Shown here piece after piece: positions 47,518 through 58,963 of a stretch of DNA of 64,000 nucleotides. A program made the position numbers and the translations under genes. Position 1 is the stretch's first letter, and every line of letters starts with the position of its first letter. Source of the stretch: Paraspadella gotoi (lineage: Eukaryota; Chaetognatha); the NCBI GenBank assembly GCA_051294375.1, contig CM119265.1, forward strand, positions 28,805,359 through 28,869,358. The letters are read 5' to 3'. A model generated the notes under the pieces. It ran no database searches, was not told the DNA's origin, and saw only the letters and a list, made by a program, of their open reading frames with translations.

Positions 47518-47894
47518 TCTTTGTGGTAATTTTGTTGATGAGGGCGGTGATGGTTTGTGTGGCGACTGTTTAGTCGACAGTCTTCAAAAAAAAAACTTTT
47601 TTTCCTCATCATCGACCATCGTGCGCATGCGCGAAACGCGTGTTTTTGCGCGCGGGAGCGTTTTACCTATTTTCTTTCTTTAAAAAAAAAAAAAAAGGAA
47701 AAATCTCTTTACTTTTTTTGTATCCTCCTTCCATTTTAGTTTCCTCCCTTTCGTCTCTTTTTTTACTTTTCTTTTCTCCTCCCTCTTCTTCTTCTCCTCC
47801 CTCTCTTCCTCCCTCTCTTCCTCCTCCTCCTCCTTCTTTTTCGTCATTACTTGATATTGCCCAACTGGCAACACAGCAATACTTAGTCTGACTA

Positions 47895-47919
47895 NNNNNN
47901 NNNNNNNNNNNNNNNNNNN
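47895..47919. other. Assembly gap (25 N), apparently spurious
   Basis: The sequence on either side is contiguous at 59,406/59,407 in the second copy (TAGTCTGACT directly followed by GACATTCTCC), with only one extra A here before the N run. Confidence 1.
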
Positions 47920-48021
47920 GACATTCTCCATTTTCATTTTTTCTTGACAACGACGACGGACTAGCGCGAGCTCTCGCAGACTCTCTCTCTCTCTCGTCTC
48001 TCTCTCTCTCTTCTCTCTCTC

Positions 48022-48062
<41 letters not shown>

Positions 48063-48886
48063 TTTGCTTTCTTGTGTTTTGTCCCGAGCGTTTTTGCCGT
48101 CGGCTAAGAAGGCAGAAATTCATGTTCCTTTAGGTTTTTAACAAAGTAATAAACTAAATTATGATTTTTTTATTTTTTTTAAAATAAGATACATTTTTAA
48201 AAATACAATGTAATAAAAAGCTAAAACTATTGCATGAAAACAAATTAGTCATATTCCTCATGAACTAATTTTGTTAGTTTGCTTTATAATTTTTAATATA
48301 TTTGGTGGTACTAGAATTTCTTTTTATTTGTTTAGCTTATCTCTCTCTCTCTCTCTCTCTTTCTCTTCTCTCTCTCTCTCTCTCTCTCTCCTCTCTCCTC
48401 TCTCTCTCTTCTCCTCTTCTCTCTCTCTCTCTCGATTCTTTTCCCATTTCACGGGAAAGGGCTGGGTCGCTAGCGCGAAGAACAATTATTTTTTTTCTTC
48501 GCTTTTCTTAGAAATGAGTTTTTGTTTGAAACAAATCTCCTTCGCTCTTTATTGTTTTTCTTTTTCTTTTTTCTTTTTTTCTTTTTTTTGTTTAATATCG
48601 GGAAATATTTTAAAAACTCTTTAACTCTTTAGCTTTTTTAAATTGCCTTCTATCTGATGGTAAAAATAAGGATTAATGTAGCTTGTAAATAATGTAGCGC
48701 TAAAGTCATTAGGTTGTATTAAAAAAGATTAATCTGTCTAGGAATGTCTACAGTCTTTTCTGGGATGTCTCTGTTTGTATCCAGTGAGTTATGTCTGGTC
48801 TCTCGACTCTCTCTCTCTCTCTCTCTCTCTCTTCTACTTTCTCTCTCTCTCTCTCTCTCTCTTTCTTTCTCTCTATCTATCTCTCA

Positions 48887-48917
<31 letters not shown>

Positions 48918-49172
48918 TTCTCGAAAAGCCCAATTTTTTGGAGGACTTTCTTCAAGGTTCGGCCCCATAATCCTGGCAGACTTGCCCCCCTTGTCCCCTC
49001 CTCCTCCTCTTCCTCCTCCCCCTCTCTCCCTACCCCTTGTTCAGCGGGGGAGAAAGGGCGCCTTGTTAATGGGCAATGCAGCTTTGGAAATGGTATGCTC
49101 ATTACTGAGGGTTTTGGGCAAGACGGGATTAGGTTAAAGAGGGAGATGAGGAGAGAGAGAGAGAGAAAGAGA

Positions 49173-49221
<49 letters not shown>

Positions 49222-49249
49222 GATAGAGAGAGAGAGAGATGAGACATGG

Positions 49250-49450
49250 GCTATACTCGAGATTCGCGGCTAGGAAGCACGATGTCGGACCACCGAGCCT
49301 TTTGTCCACCATGGCGGACCACATCGTCCGGCCAATCTTTGCCGCCGGGACTCGAGGTCGCGGATCGAGAGAATAAAATCTCTGATCCGGAGCAAATTCC
49401 GCGGATCAACTAGGACGATATCCGGAGATCGGTGGTCGCGGACGGAAGAT
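49250..49450. other. CpG-rich patch with CCGCGGAT and ATCCGG words
   Basis: GC-rich, with GGCGGACCACATCGTCCGG, TTCCGCGGATC and GATATCCGGAGATC. The same CCGCGGA word recurs at 50,829 and 50,859. Could be a regulatory island or an old repeat; no coding signature. Confidence 0.4.
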
Positions 49451-50809
49451 TTCTTTTAGTTTTTTACTTATTTTTTGGGATAATTTGCTTTTCTTTTCGT
49501 TTGTTTTTGAGACAACGATTATGAATAAAAAAATATTATATGTAATGATGGAAAAATGAAAAAAAAAATTTTAAAATAAAATAACTTAAAAAAAACAAAT
49601 CAATTCGTTTTTTGCACTGAAGGCCCAAAACATTGTTTCGAAATTAATGTTTCAAAAAAATATGAAAAAAATATTTATAATCATCATCATCTTTTGATAG
49701 TTTCACTTTTTCTTAAATTTTGACCAAGAAAAAATTTTTTTTTGAAAGTTGTAGTTATATTTTTATTTATTTAGCTTTTTTCTCTATTCAGAATCTATCA
49801 AAAAAGTTAAGATTGGTTAAAAAAGTATTTTATTCCTTTATACTAATATTGTAATTTTTGATTCGAACAATAAACAGCATTAAAATTGAATTTTTTAAAA
49901 AAAATCTTTTTTTACCTGAAGTACACTCAAAGACTGAAGTTTTAGTGAATTTAATTTTTATCTGGTAGATTTCTAATAAATAAAGGATAAAAAAGGGACA
50001 ATTTATTTACAAACAAAATGACAAGAAAAAGTTAGAATGAGCACAAAATTAACACTATTAAAAACTAAATAACTACCATTGAATAAAAATAAAAGTGAAA
50101 CGTTTTGCCAGCAAGTTCAAGTTGTTGGGCCTTTAGTTGATTTCTCCTTACCAACATTTTCCTTATACTAATAATGACTTTTGTACAATTTCATCTAATT
50201 ATAAATTTAAAATTTAAAATACTGCAAATTAAAAACCTTTTTTTTCATCACTTTAACATTAAATTTGATTTAATTCCTATTAAATTTTTAATTCGATTAC
50301 CTAAATTGTCCAATTTTTTTAAAAAATTCTTCCGTTTTTAATTATTGTCATTTTAACAAGTTGGAAAAAAACAATACAAGTGGAAAAAAATAATAATAGT
50401 TTAAATTATTTGCACTTTATTTGTAATTATTTTTTACTTTAGTATTTATTTATTTATTTCATTTAGCTGTACATTGATCCGACATTTATTTGCTCAAACT
50501 TGGTTTAATACAACTGATATTTTTTTCCTTTTTGTTCTTATTGTGTTTTTCCTTTGTTTCAATGTGAATTGATTTAGAGGAAAGTTTTTAAAAAGAGATA
50601 CAACAAGATTTTATTTCTTATAATGAACGGACATGTTTCGACTCACATACGAGTTTTCTTCAGCGCAATTCAATTGTTAATTTGAACTGTGAATTTTTTT
50701 CTTTCTTTCTTTCTGTCTTTTTTTTTCTTTTTTTTTTTTTTTTGTAATTTTTTTTTACTATTTTCTTTTTATCTTTTCATTATTTTTTTAATTAAAGGAA
50801 TGAGCAGAA

Positions 50810-51060
50810 AAGAGTCTCGACTCTCGATTCCGCGGACTTTCAGCTCCGGTCGGTTATCCGCGGACTCTGTCATTAAAGCCCGGATGCCGCGGCGAGGGGG
50901 AGAAAAGAGAGAGAAGAGAAGAGGAATGACCCGTCGGGGGTTAGGTGTCGGGTCAGCGTCCGCGACCTGAGCGCCTGGACGGAGGAGAACAATAGCCGGG
51001 CAGCCGGGAAAACAATAGATGTGACCAAAAATTGGTGTCCGCGAAGTTCAAGTATATGCC
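50810..51060. other. Second CpG-rich patch
   Basis: Contains TTCCGCGGAC, ATCCGCGGAC, GCCGCGGCG and GGGTCAGCGTCCGCGACC. A 93-codon open frame (50,689-50,970) crosses a T-run and then this patch, with a basic C-terminus but no family resemblance. Confidence 0.4.
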
Positions 51061-51240
51061 TCGATAGAGAGAGTGTGATAAAGAGAGAGAGAGACTAAGA
51101 GAGGAGAGAGAGAGAAGAGAGAGAGAGAGCCTTCAAAATATATTGAATAACTTAAATTTCAATAAAACAAACAAAATGCTACTTTTTTTTGATTGAACTT
51201 TTTATTTTTTGGGCATCAGGAGTGTTCATCTCTCTCTTTT

Positions 51241-51294
<54 letters not shown>

Positions 51295-51331
51295 TCTCTT
51301 CTCTCTCTCTCTCTCTCTTCAGACAGATAAA

Positions 51332-52334
51332 ATTGACAGGGAATTGCCTCTTCTTTCTTTCTTCATTTCTCTTTGTCTTTCTCGTTTTCCCCAAAATTTT
51401 AAATAAAATTTATAATTTTTGTTTTTAACTAGATCAATCAATAAATACATATTTTATTGAAATTTTTTCCATGTATTCATTAAAACGCTGATTACTTTTT
51501 TAGTTTTCGATCTAAGAATTTACATATGAATGTTAAATACAGAAGAAATATTTTTCTGCCATAGGTTCTTAATGAGATATTATGAAAATTCCAAGATTCT
51601 GGATATACTATATTAGACAAAATTTTAGACCAAATTTTAAAAAAAATTAAAAAGGTTGAATTGAATTTCTATATTTAATTATTAATCATTTCATATTTTA
51701 TATTTTATATTACTATTATATCATTATTTATCATTAATGTTTTAAGACCAAAATTGTTTTCATCTCCTCGCAATCTTTTTTTTTCTCCGTTGCTCTTTTT
51801 GTTTAGAAAAACAATTTCTCGTTCGGCCCGCCGCGACGAATGGCCGCGCATTAAATCGAGATCAGTCTCGCCCGCCTCGCGGAAAACAAAGAAATTACTT
51901 GCCTTATTTTAAGAAAATTCAAATAGAGAGAGACAGAGAGAGAGAGAGAAGAGAGAGAGAATGTAAAAACTAAAACAACAATGTATTTGTTTCTGATGGA
52001 AATTATTGAGTCTTTTTGTTATCTTTTTCCTTTGAGTTTTCTTTTCTTTATGTTTTCTTTTTCTTTTGTTTTTCTTTTCCTTATATTTCTTTACCTTTAT
52101 GTTTTCTTTTCCTTATGTTTACTTTGATTTCTTGTTTTCTTTCCTTTTGTTTCTTTTCCTTTTTTTTAATTTATATTTTTTTTCCTTTTTTTTCTTTCTT
52201 TTATTCTTTTCCTCCATTTCTCTCTTCACCCTCCTTCTCCTTTTTTCCACGAAGTTCATTTGGGGTCAAACGATGGTTTCACCGGGGTTCAAAAGGGTTC
52301 TCTCTCTCTCTCTCCTCTCTCTCTCTTCTCTCTC

Positions 52335-52368
<34 letters not shown>

Positions 52369-52540
52369 CTTTCACTCTCTCTATATCTCTCTGTCCTTTC
52401 TCTCTCACCTGTCAAACACCAAACTGCCAAATTCCAGGGAATTCCATTCAATCAATCCTCTTTCTTCCTCCCTTTCTTTTTTTTTCCTCATTTCTCTTCT
52501 TTCCTTTCCTAAATCCTTTCACTCCCCCTCTCTTTGATCT
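51332..52540 (+). repeat. Near-duplicate continuation (matches 62,819-64,000)
   Basis: The same order of sequence as 62,819-64,000 with scattered one-base indels. Includes the CpG-rich GGCCCGCCGCGACGAATGG at 51,824 (63,303), a T-rich stretch with repeated GTTTTCTTTTCCTTAT words at 52,030-52,200, and a CT tract at 52,300-52,390. Confidence 0.9.
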
Positions 52541-52850
52541 TACCTCTTTTTCTTTTTATATTCTTTCTCTTTTCCTCCCTTTCCTCCCTTCCTATCTTCC
52601 TATCTTGATCCCTATATGCTCAAATTTTCTTATCTTCTTTCTACCTTCCTCCTCCTCCCTTCCTCCTTGAACTCTTTTCTTTTTGTTCTCCTTTCTCCTT
52701 TCCTCCTTTCCTCCCTCTCTTCCTCCTTGGACATTTTCTTTCATCTTTCTCTATTTCCTCTCTCCCTCTCTTCCTCTCGACCTTACTCTTTTTATTCATC
52801 GCTTTCTCCTTTCCTCCTTCTCTCGTCTTCCCCCTTCCTCCACAATTTCC
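52450..52850. repeat. Polypyrimidine tract
   Basis: C/T-rich with TTCCTCC and CTTTCTCC words. Confidence 0.75.
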
Positions 52851-53147
52851 ACAAAGAATATTAATTAATACGGGAAGAGAGAGTTTCCATTCTGGCTTCG
52901 GCAATTACATCCCTCAACGAGTCCCTTAACACTCCTTTCGCAGTTAAAGACCATAATCTGGGCTATGGTTTGGCGGCCAAAGTGTCGGCCAAGGTTGGCG
53001 GCTTAAACGTCGGCTTATGGAGGCGTCTGTATTGGCGGCTTATGTCTCTTGCCAGCCATTTTTAAAGTTTCGTTTAAAAAAAAAAATTAAAAAAACTTTT
53101 TTTTGGCTGAAACACTTGGTAGAGTTTGGTGCCATAATAGTTATCGA

Positions 53148-53150
<3 letters not shown>

Positions 53151-53180
<30 letters not shown>

Positions 53181-53213
53181 ATTGATTGATTGATTTGATT
53201 GATTGATTGATTG
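53151..53213. repeat. (GATT)n tetranucleotide microsatellite
   Basis: About 15 GATT/TGAT units with two interruptions. Confidence 0.95.
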
Positions 53214-53273
53214 CTTATACCGGCTTCGTTATAGAACGGTTAAATGGAAAAACGTATTCATTATCATTATAAT

Positions 53274-53282
53274 CTCCCTCTC

Positions 53283-53370
<88 letters not shown>
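53274..53370. repeat. Interrupted (CT)n microsatellite
   Basis: CT runs with a final pure stretch at about 53,330-53,368. Confidence 0.95.
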
Positions 53371-53373
<3 letters not shown>

Positions 53374-53499
53374 ATGTTTTTTTTTTGTTTTTCTCAGTTT
53401 TTCTCCCTCGTTTCGTTTCTTCTCTTCCGATATCCAAGAATAGTTTTTTCTCCTTCAACCTCTTTTTCTATTTTTTCTCGTAACTGATCATTGAACATC

Positions 53500-53710
53500 G
53501 TCTGTTTGCTTTTGATCGACTTCTGTCTGTTTGCTGATCGACTCTCTGATTGCTTGATCGACTCTATCTTCTTTTTCTATCGGACTTTCGTCTACTTGCT
53601 TCTACATCCTTCTTTCTGCTTGCTCTCTATTGACTTTGTTGCCTTGCTCTGATCGACTCTTTCTGCTTGCTCTATCGCACTTTTCGTCGTTTGCTTGGCT
53701 CTCATTGTTA
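53500..53710. repeat. Degenerate GATCGACTCT / CTGCTTGCTCT repeat
   Basis: GATCGACT recurs at about 53,514, 53,537, 53,557 and 53,651, interleaved with TTTGCTTG, TGCTTGCTCT and TTGCTTGATC words. The unit is about 20-30 bp and heavily decayed. Confidence 0.65.
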
Positions 53711-53768
53711 GCTCTCAAGTAGCTGGTAATGTCGGGCGTCCCTCCGTCCAGACAAGCTCCAGACAAGC

Positions 53769-53969
53769 TTGCTGCCGTCGATGGTTTCGGTGATTGAGTC
53801 GGACGCCGAGACGCGAGCAGAGAAGATTAGAGGGAGGACGCGCAAGCATTATGAACCTAGCATTGTGAAACCAGCATGGCTGAACCAAAGCATGCGTGAA
53901 CCAAACTTTATGGAGAGGACTTATGAAGTAACCATTATAACGATGTCGTTTACTTCTACATCACTTTGA
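53769..53969 (+). other. Open frame of unknown status
   Basis: 66 codons of normal, charged composition. The middle contains an imperfect 16-17 bp repeat (TGAACC...AGCATG four times), which lowers the chance that it codes. No splice sites or family recognised. Confidence 0.15.
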
Positions 53970-54133
53970 TACTAACGTTAATGTTATAACATTTTTAAAA
54001 GCTGACGACAACCCAAGCTTCAATCATGAAATGATCAATTCGACGTTCATAACTCTGCTCTGTCTCTGTCTCTGTCTCACGTTCCTCACTCTGTCTCAGT
54101 CAGATCAAAATTCCTTCATCGATCCATACTCTC

Positions 54134-54140
54134 TCTTCTT

Positions 54141-54222
<82 letters not shown>

Positions 54223-54229
54223 CTCTCTT

Positions 54230-54300
<71 letters not shown>

Positions 54301-54305
54301 CACAG
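54134..54305. repeat. Interrupted (CT)n microsatellite
   Basis: About 170 bp of CT runs with single-base interruptions. Confidence 0.95.
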
Positions 54306-54429
54306 TCTCTACCCACCCTCCCGTCTTAGCGCCGCTCTGCGCCTTCTCGACCCCAAGCCGCCTTCGCCGCCTCCCTTTATGGTCAACTTGGATTTTTGTG
54401 GGCCTCAAATCTCGGTTGAGCGAAAAGGG

Positions 54430-54770
54430 AGACGGGGAGTGGTCGGGGAGCGGGTTGAAGTGAGTGGTGGGGAGTGGTAAAGGGGAGGGTTAGAGTGGTA
54501 AAAGGGGAGTGGTTCGAGGTGAGTGGTAGTCGGGGAGTGGCAAAAGGGGAGTGGTTAAAGTGATTAGTAGGGGGGGAGTTGGCAAAGGGGGAGCGTGGTT
54601 TAAGTGTTGTGAGGGGGAGTGGCAAAGGGGAAAGCGGTTAAAGTGTTGGTAGGGGGAGTGGCAAAGGGAGGGTTGAAGTGAGAGAAGGGGAGTGCAAGGG
54701 GAGCGGTTAGTAGTGGTAAAGGGAGTTGTTGTGAAGTAAAGTGGTTAGGGGTGGTACAGGGGAAGTGGTA
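54430..54770. repeat. G-rich minisatellite, about 35-43 bp unit
   Basis: Eight or so imperfect units, each with GGGGAGTGGCAAAGGGGAG (or GGTAAA) followed by CGGTTAAAGTG or a variant. The + strand is G-rich with many runs of three to seven G. A Pro/Thr/Leu open frame on the minus strand (54,383-54,625) is repeat translation. Confidence 0.85.
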
Positions 54771-54779
54771 AATATGGTG

Positions 54780-55160
54780 AAGAGAGTGGACATGAAAGAT
54801 TGGTGAGGATGATGTAGTTCATTGAAGTTATTGTAGTGATTGAATTCTTCGAATCTCATTTACATTTATAGTATTTTTTATTTCATTTACGGTTTTCATG
54901 GAAGTCTTTATTTATTATTTCAGAATTTAATTTTAAGTGTTAAATAATTGAAACAGTAAAGCGGCCCGTCAGAATTATGGAATGAAATGGAAGACAAACT
55001 TTAGTGGTGGAGTTAAACTGTGAAGTACTGTGAGTATAGAGTTATTTACGGGAATGAATGAATAGTGGATCGGGGGCTAAGGTATAGCGTCTGGAGAGTG
55101 AAGTGAGAAGGGGAAGTATGGGGCGACGTTGGAGCGGAGTAGTGGAGCCACTGTTGGGAG
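54780..55160. other. Unique DNA, nothing recognised
   Basis: Normal-complexity sequence with no gene signature. Confidence 0.45.
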
Positions 55161-55214
55161 CGGGTAGTGTTAGCGACGGCGACTCGATCGCGGCGACTTG
55201 ACGGCCGAGCCGCG

Positions 55215-55530
55215 TCGATGGACGAAAGAAAAAGGAGAGGAAGAGAGGGGGAAGGGAGGAAGTGGAGACAGGGTGTGAGGGAGGGAAGGAGTGAAGGAAA
55301 GAAGGGGGAGGCGAGGGAGAAGTGGGGAGGAGAAGAGGACAGATTAAGTGAAATAGGGTGGAGAGAGGAAGAAAGGAAGCGGGAGAAACAAAGGAATGAG
55401 AAAAGGAGGAGGAAGAAACAGGAGGAAAAAAGGGAGGGAAGGAGAGAGAGAGAGAGAGAGAGAGAGCATGAGAGAGAGAGAGAGGAGAGAGAGAGACGAG
55501 AGAGAGACGAGGAGAGAGAGAGAAGAGACG
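55215..55530. repeat. Purine-rich tract with (GA)n
   Basis: GGAGGAAG/GAAAGAAG words and GA runs at 55,443-55,525. The Arg/Glu-rich open frame over it is a composition artefact. Confidence 0.8.
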
Positions 55531-55639
55531 TTTTTTTCTTTGTTGTGGCGGGTAATTTGTTTATGCATTCTTGAAACGCCAGCGTCTTAAGAAGATGAGC
55601 TTTTTTTATGAGGAAGGGCTTGCCTTGTCTCTCTCGGCT

Positions 55640-55700
55640 TCAAAAGTCTCGCCGCCTCCTCCTCCTCTTCCTCCTCTCCTCCTCTCTCCTCTTCGTCGCG
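55640..55700. repeat. (CTC)n-type pyrimidine tract
   Basis: CCTCCTCCTC triplets, followed by a tandem pair of CTGGCTCGACCAC at 55,709-55,740. Confidence 0.8.
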
Positions 55701-55799
55701 CCACCACCTCTGGCTCGACCACTCTGGCTCGACCACCCTGGCGGTAAAAAGTGGAAGGGAGGAAAAAAGAAAGATAAATATTCGTTGAATTGAAAAGGA

Positions 55800-56110
55800 T
55801 AATTATTTATGCTAGAATCTAAAGAGGAAAAATCTCCCAAAAAATAACAGAGGAAAAAAAAGGGGAAAATTAATAAAAAAAAACATTTTATCGATGGGTT
55901 GATTAAAAAATAGCCGTAAATTTCTCCCTATGATAATATTTATAATATGTCTTATTTATCACACTATTATCATATCTTCATATTCCGATTCGTGATTCCA
56001 ATGTGAACATTTTGTTCGGTTTTTTTTCCCTTTTTTTTCCTCCAATTCCTTCCACCTTTTTTATTTGTCGACCTTATAGTCGTTTTTCCTCTTAGCTTAC
56101 TTTTTCACCA
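55800..56110. other. AT-rich DNA, nothing recognised
   Basis: A- and T-runs with no coding signature. Confidence 0.5.
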
Positions 56111-56124
56111 TACCACCTCCATCT

Positions 56125-56282
56125 TCACAGGGACCTTTCCTCCCCTTCTTCCTCCTCTTCCTCCCCTTTCCTCCCTTATTCTTCCCCTTTTCTCCCCTTC
56201 TTCTCTTCTTTTTTCCCTTTTTCTTTCTTCCTTCTCCTCCCTTCCTCCTTCTTCCCCTCCACTCTCCTCTCTCCCTCTCTCC

Positions 56283-56315
<33 letters not shown>

Positions 56316-56330
56316 TCTCTCTTCTCTCAG
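56125..56330. repeat. Polypyrimidine tract ending in (CT)n
   Basis: TTCCTCC and CCTTTTC words, then CT runs at 56,270-56,325. Confidence 0.8.
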
Positions 56331-56429
56331 CGTTTGCCACAGGGCTTCGGCTGCTCTCGCTGTCTCACATCGCTACCATTAACCTTGTCTAGTCACTAAG
56401 TACTTTCGCTTCGGAAAGACGGACCAGAA

Positions 56430-56670
56430 TGAGGGGGGAGAGGGGGGAGAGGGAGGAGAAGAGGGGAGGAGAGAGAGGGAGGAAGGGGGAGAGGAGGAGA
56501 GAGAGAGGGAAGAGGGGAGAGAGAGGAAGAGGGGGAAGAAGAGGAGGAAAGAAAGAAATATGAAAGAGAATGAGGAATATGTGTTAGAGGATAGAAAGGA
56601 TGGGGGAGGAGGAAGAAAAGAGAGGAAGAGAAGGAAGATGGAGAATGAAAAAGAAAAGAAAAAATAGAAA
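56430..56670. repeat. G-rich purine tract
   Basis: GAGGGGGGAGAGGGGGGAGA followed by GGAGGAG/GAGAGAGG words. Four closely spaced G-runs at 56,433-56,466 fit a G-quadruplex pattern. It faces the pyrimidine tract at 56,125-56,330 across unique sequence. Confidence 0.8.
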
Positions 56671-57126
56671 AATAAAGGAATAGAAAATGATTGAGGAAGG
56701 GATAGAAAAAATAAATTTAAAAAAATTAAAAAATTAAAAGTTAAACGAAAGGAATCTAAATGAAAAAAAGTAAAAAAAAAAACAACAAAAAACTGGACTG
56801 CTAAACGAATTTTAATTGTTTAATGAATCCTCTATATTTATTTAATCATTTTCTTATTAACCTTAATGATAATATGAAATTCGTTAGTGCGTTTTGAGGT
56901 CATTGATTAAGTCGTTTTGAATTTTACTTTTTGTTTTTGTTTTCTCTTGTTTTTTTGTTTATTTTGTTCAGTTTTCCTTTTTCTTTGTGATTTCACATTT
57001 TTTACTCGCGGTTCACTCGCGAGAATTTCCATCGATTTAATATGTTTTATTTTTTTTGTTCATTTGTTTGTTTTTTCTGTTTTCTTGTTTGGTATTCTGG
57101 TTTCTGTTTCGTGCGTTCATTGAAAA

Positions 57127-57261
57127 ATGGGTCGTTCCTTCGGGAGAAAGCCTGGGCTCGTCGTGTCGTCTTCGTCGTCGTCGTCGTTCCTTCGGCGCCC
57201 GACTTTCAATAAGATAAGAACCCTCGAGACGCCAGATTCATCTGCTCTCTTTTTTTCTCGC
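57127..57261. other. Short unique DNA with (GTC)n array, weak open frame
   Basis: An ATG at 57,127 opens a 69-codon frame with a poly-Ser run from the TCG array at 57,164-57,187. The second half lies in sequence repeated at 48,060 and 59,547, where the frame does not continue upstream, so coding is unlikely. Confidence 0.3.
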
Positions 57262-57520
57262 TTTTGCTTTCTTGTGTTTGTCCGAGCGTTTTTGCCGTCG
57301 GCTAAGAAGGCAGATCATGTTCCTTTAGGTTTTTAACAAAGTAAAAACTAAATTATGATTTTTTATTTTTTTAAAAAATAAATACATTTTAAAATACAAA
57401 TGTAATAAAAAGCTAAAACTATTGCATGAAACAAATTAGTCATATCCTCCAGAACTAATTTTGTTAGTTTGCTTTATAACTTTTTAATATATGTGGTACT
57501 AGAATTTCTTTGAGTTTAGC

Positions 57521-57614
<94 letters not shown>

Positions 57615-57987
57615 TCTTTTCCCATTCACGGAAGGCTGGGTCGCTAGCGCCGAAGAACAATTATTTTTTTTCTTCGCTTTTCTTAGAAATGAGTTTTCGT
57701 TTGAAACAAATTCCTTCGCTTTATTGTTTTTCTTTTCTTTTTTCTTTTTTTTTCTTTTTTTTTTGTTTAAATATCGGAAATATTTTAAAAACTCTTTAAC
57801 TTTTAGCTTTTAAATTGCCTTCTATCTGATGTAAAAATAAGGATTAATGTAGCTTGTAAATAATGTAGCGCTAAAGTCATTAGGTTGTATTAAAAAAGAT
57901 TAATCTGTCTAGGAATGTCTACAGTCTTTTCTGGGATTGTCTCTGTTTGTATCCCAGTGAGTCTATGTCTGTCTCTCTCTCTCTCTC
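57262..57987 (+). repeat. Additional copy of the 48,059-48,814 segment
   Basis: Matches 48,059-48,814 and 59,546-60,301 in order: CGCTTTTGCTTTCTTGTGTT, GCCGTCGGCTAAGAAGGCAG, GATGTAAAAATAAGGATTAATG and GTAGCGCTAAAGTCATTAGG. Here the CT run at 57,523-57,611 is an unbroken (CT)44. It ends at a 25-N gap in CT. Confidence 0.9.
57523..57611. repeat. (CT)n microsatellite, about 44 units
   Basis: Perfect run; the matching place at 48,340-48,435 is interrupted by CTT and CTCC words. Confidence 0.97.
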
Positions 57988-58012
57988 NNNNNNNNNNNNN
58001 NNNNNNNNNNNN
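57988..58012. other. Assembly gap (25 N)
   Basis: 25 N joining the 57,262-57,987 segment to a purine tract that in copy B lies upstream, not downstream, of that segment. Confidence 1.
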
Positions 58013-58916
58013 ACTCTCGGAGGAGAAAAAGAAAGAAAAAGGAGGAAAAAAGAAAGAAAAAGTGGAAAAAAGAAAGAAAAAGAAGGAAAAGAAAAAGTGG
58101 AAAAAGGAAAGAAAAAGGAGGAAAAAAGAAAAAAAGGTTTTTGGAAAAGGAAAAGAAAACGGAGAAAAAAAGGAAGAAAAAGGAGGGGAAAAAAAGGTGG
58201 AAAAAGGAAGAAAAAAGTAAAGAAAAAGTGGAAAAAAGAAGAAAACAGTTGAAAAAGGGAAAAAAGAGGCAAAATAAAAAAGAAAAAAGAGGAAAAAAGG
58301 AAAGAAAAAGGAAAGAAAAGAAGGAAAAAAAGGAGGAATTAAGGAAGAAAAACCAAAAAAAGAAAAGAAGTAAACGAAAGGAGAAAGTTATGTATCTCCT
58401 CTTTTGTGTCAAATTCTGAGAACTTAATTTTTTTAAAGGAGTTAACAAGTTAGCAAAACCATAAAATGAATTGTTTTTTTTCGAAGTTAGGGGACATATA
58501 AGAGGGTATGTTTACGGCACTGGGACTGTCATATAGCGTCGCTTTTTATATGTTAATGTTATTTTTTTTGGCATATACTTCCAAAAGCGTCTAATTTTTA
58601 GCTTAAATATTATTTTAATTTATTTATTTAAGCTTAAATTTTAAATATTGGTTAATTGAATGATATTACATTTTGGTTTATAGTCAGGGAATTAGTTGAA
58701 GGTGGTATATATTAATGAGTTTTATGAAAACAAAGTAGTGTTAGAAAATTAAGAGAAAAATTTAAAACAAAATTCTTGGAATACGATCTAAAAGCTTAAT
58801 TATTAGATTTAAGTGCTGTAGTTAATTGGCAGATATTTTAAGTAGAAATCCTTCAACACGAATATTATTTGTACGTTTTTGTGTTTCTTTTTTTCTTCTT
58901 CAATTTTCAATCTTTT

Positions 58917-58963
<47 letters not shown>

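Larger units (their letters stand above)
42511..47894 (+). repeat. Locus copy B
   Basis: Corresponds to 33,470-37,400 followed by 40,036-42,485 of copy A. Its part 46,575-47,894 also corresponds to 58,013-59,406. It has fewer one-base insertions than A and contains the purine tract 42,511-42,720, (AT)n near 43,068-43,148, (GA)n 43,444-43,517, (ACG)n 44,300-44,369 and long CT tracts 45,230-45,890. No host gene seen. Confidence 0.85.
47920..51331 (+). repeat. Exact duplicate, first copy (identical to 59,407-62,818)
   Basis: 3,412 bp with a constant offset of 11,487 bp and identical microsatellite lengths. It holds CT tracts (48,340-48,435; 48,808-48,920), (GA)n at 49,150-49,240, a CpG-rich patch (49,250-49,450), 1.3 kb of AT-rich DNA (49,460-50,800), a second CpG-rich patch (50,810-51,060), GA and CT tracts. 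No gene recognised. Confidence 0.93.
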
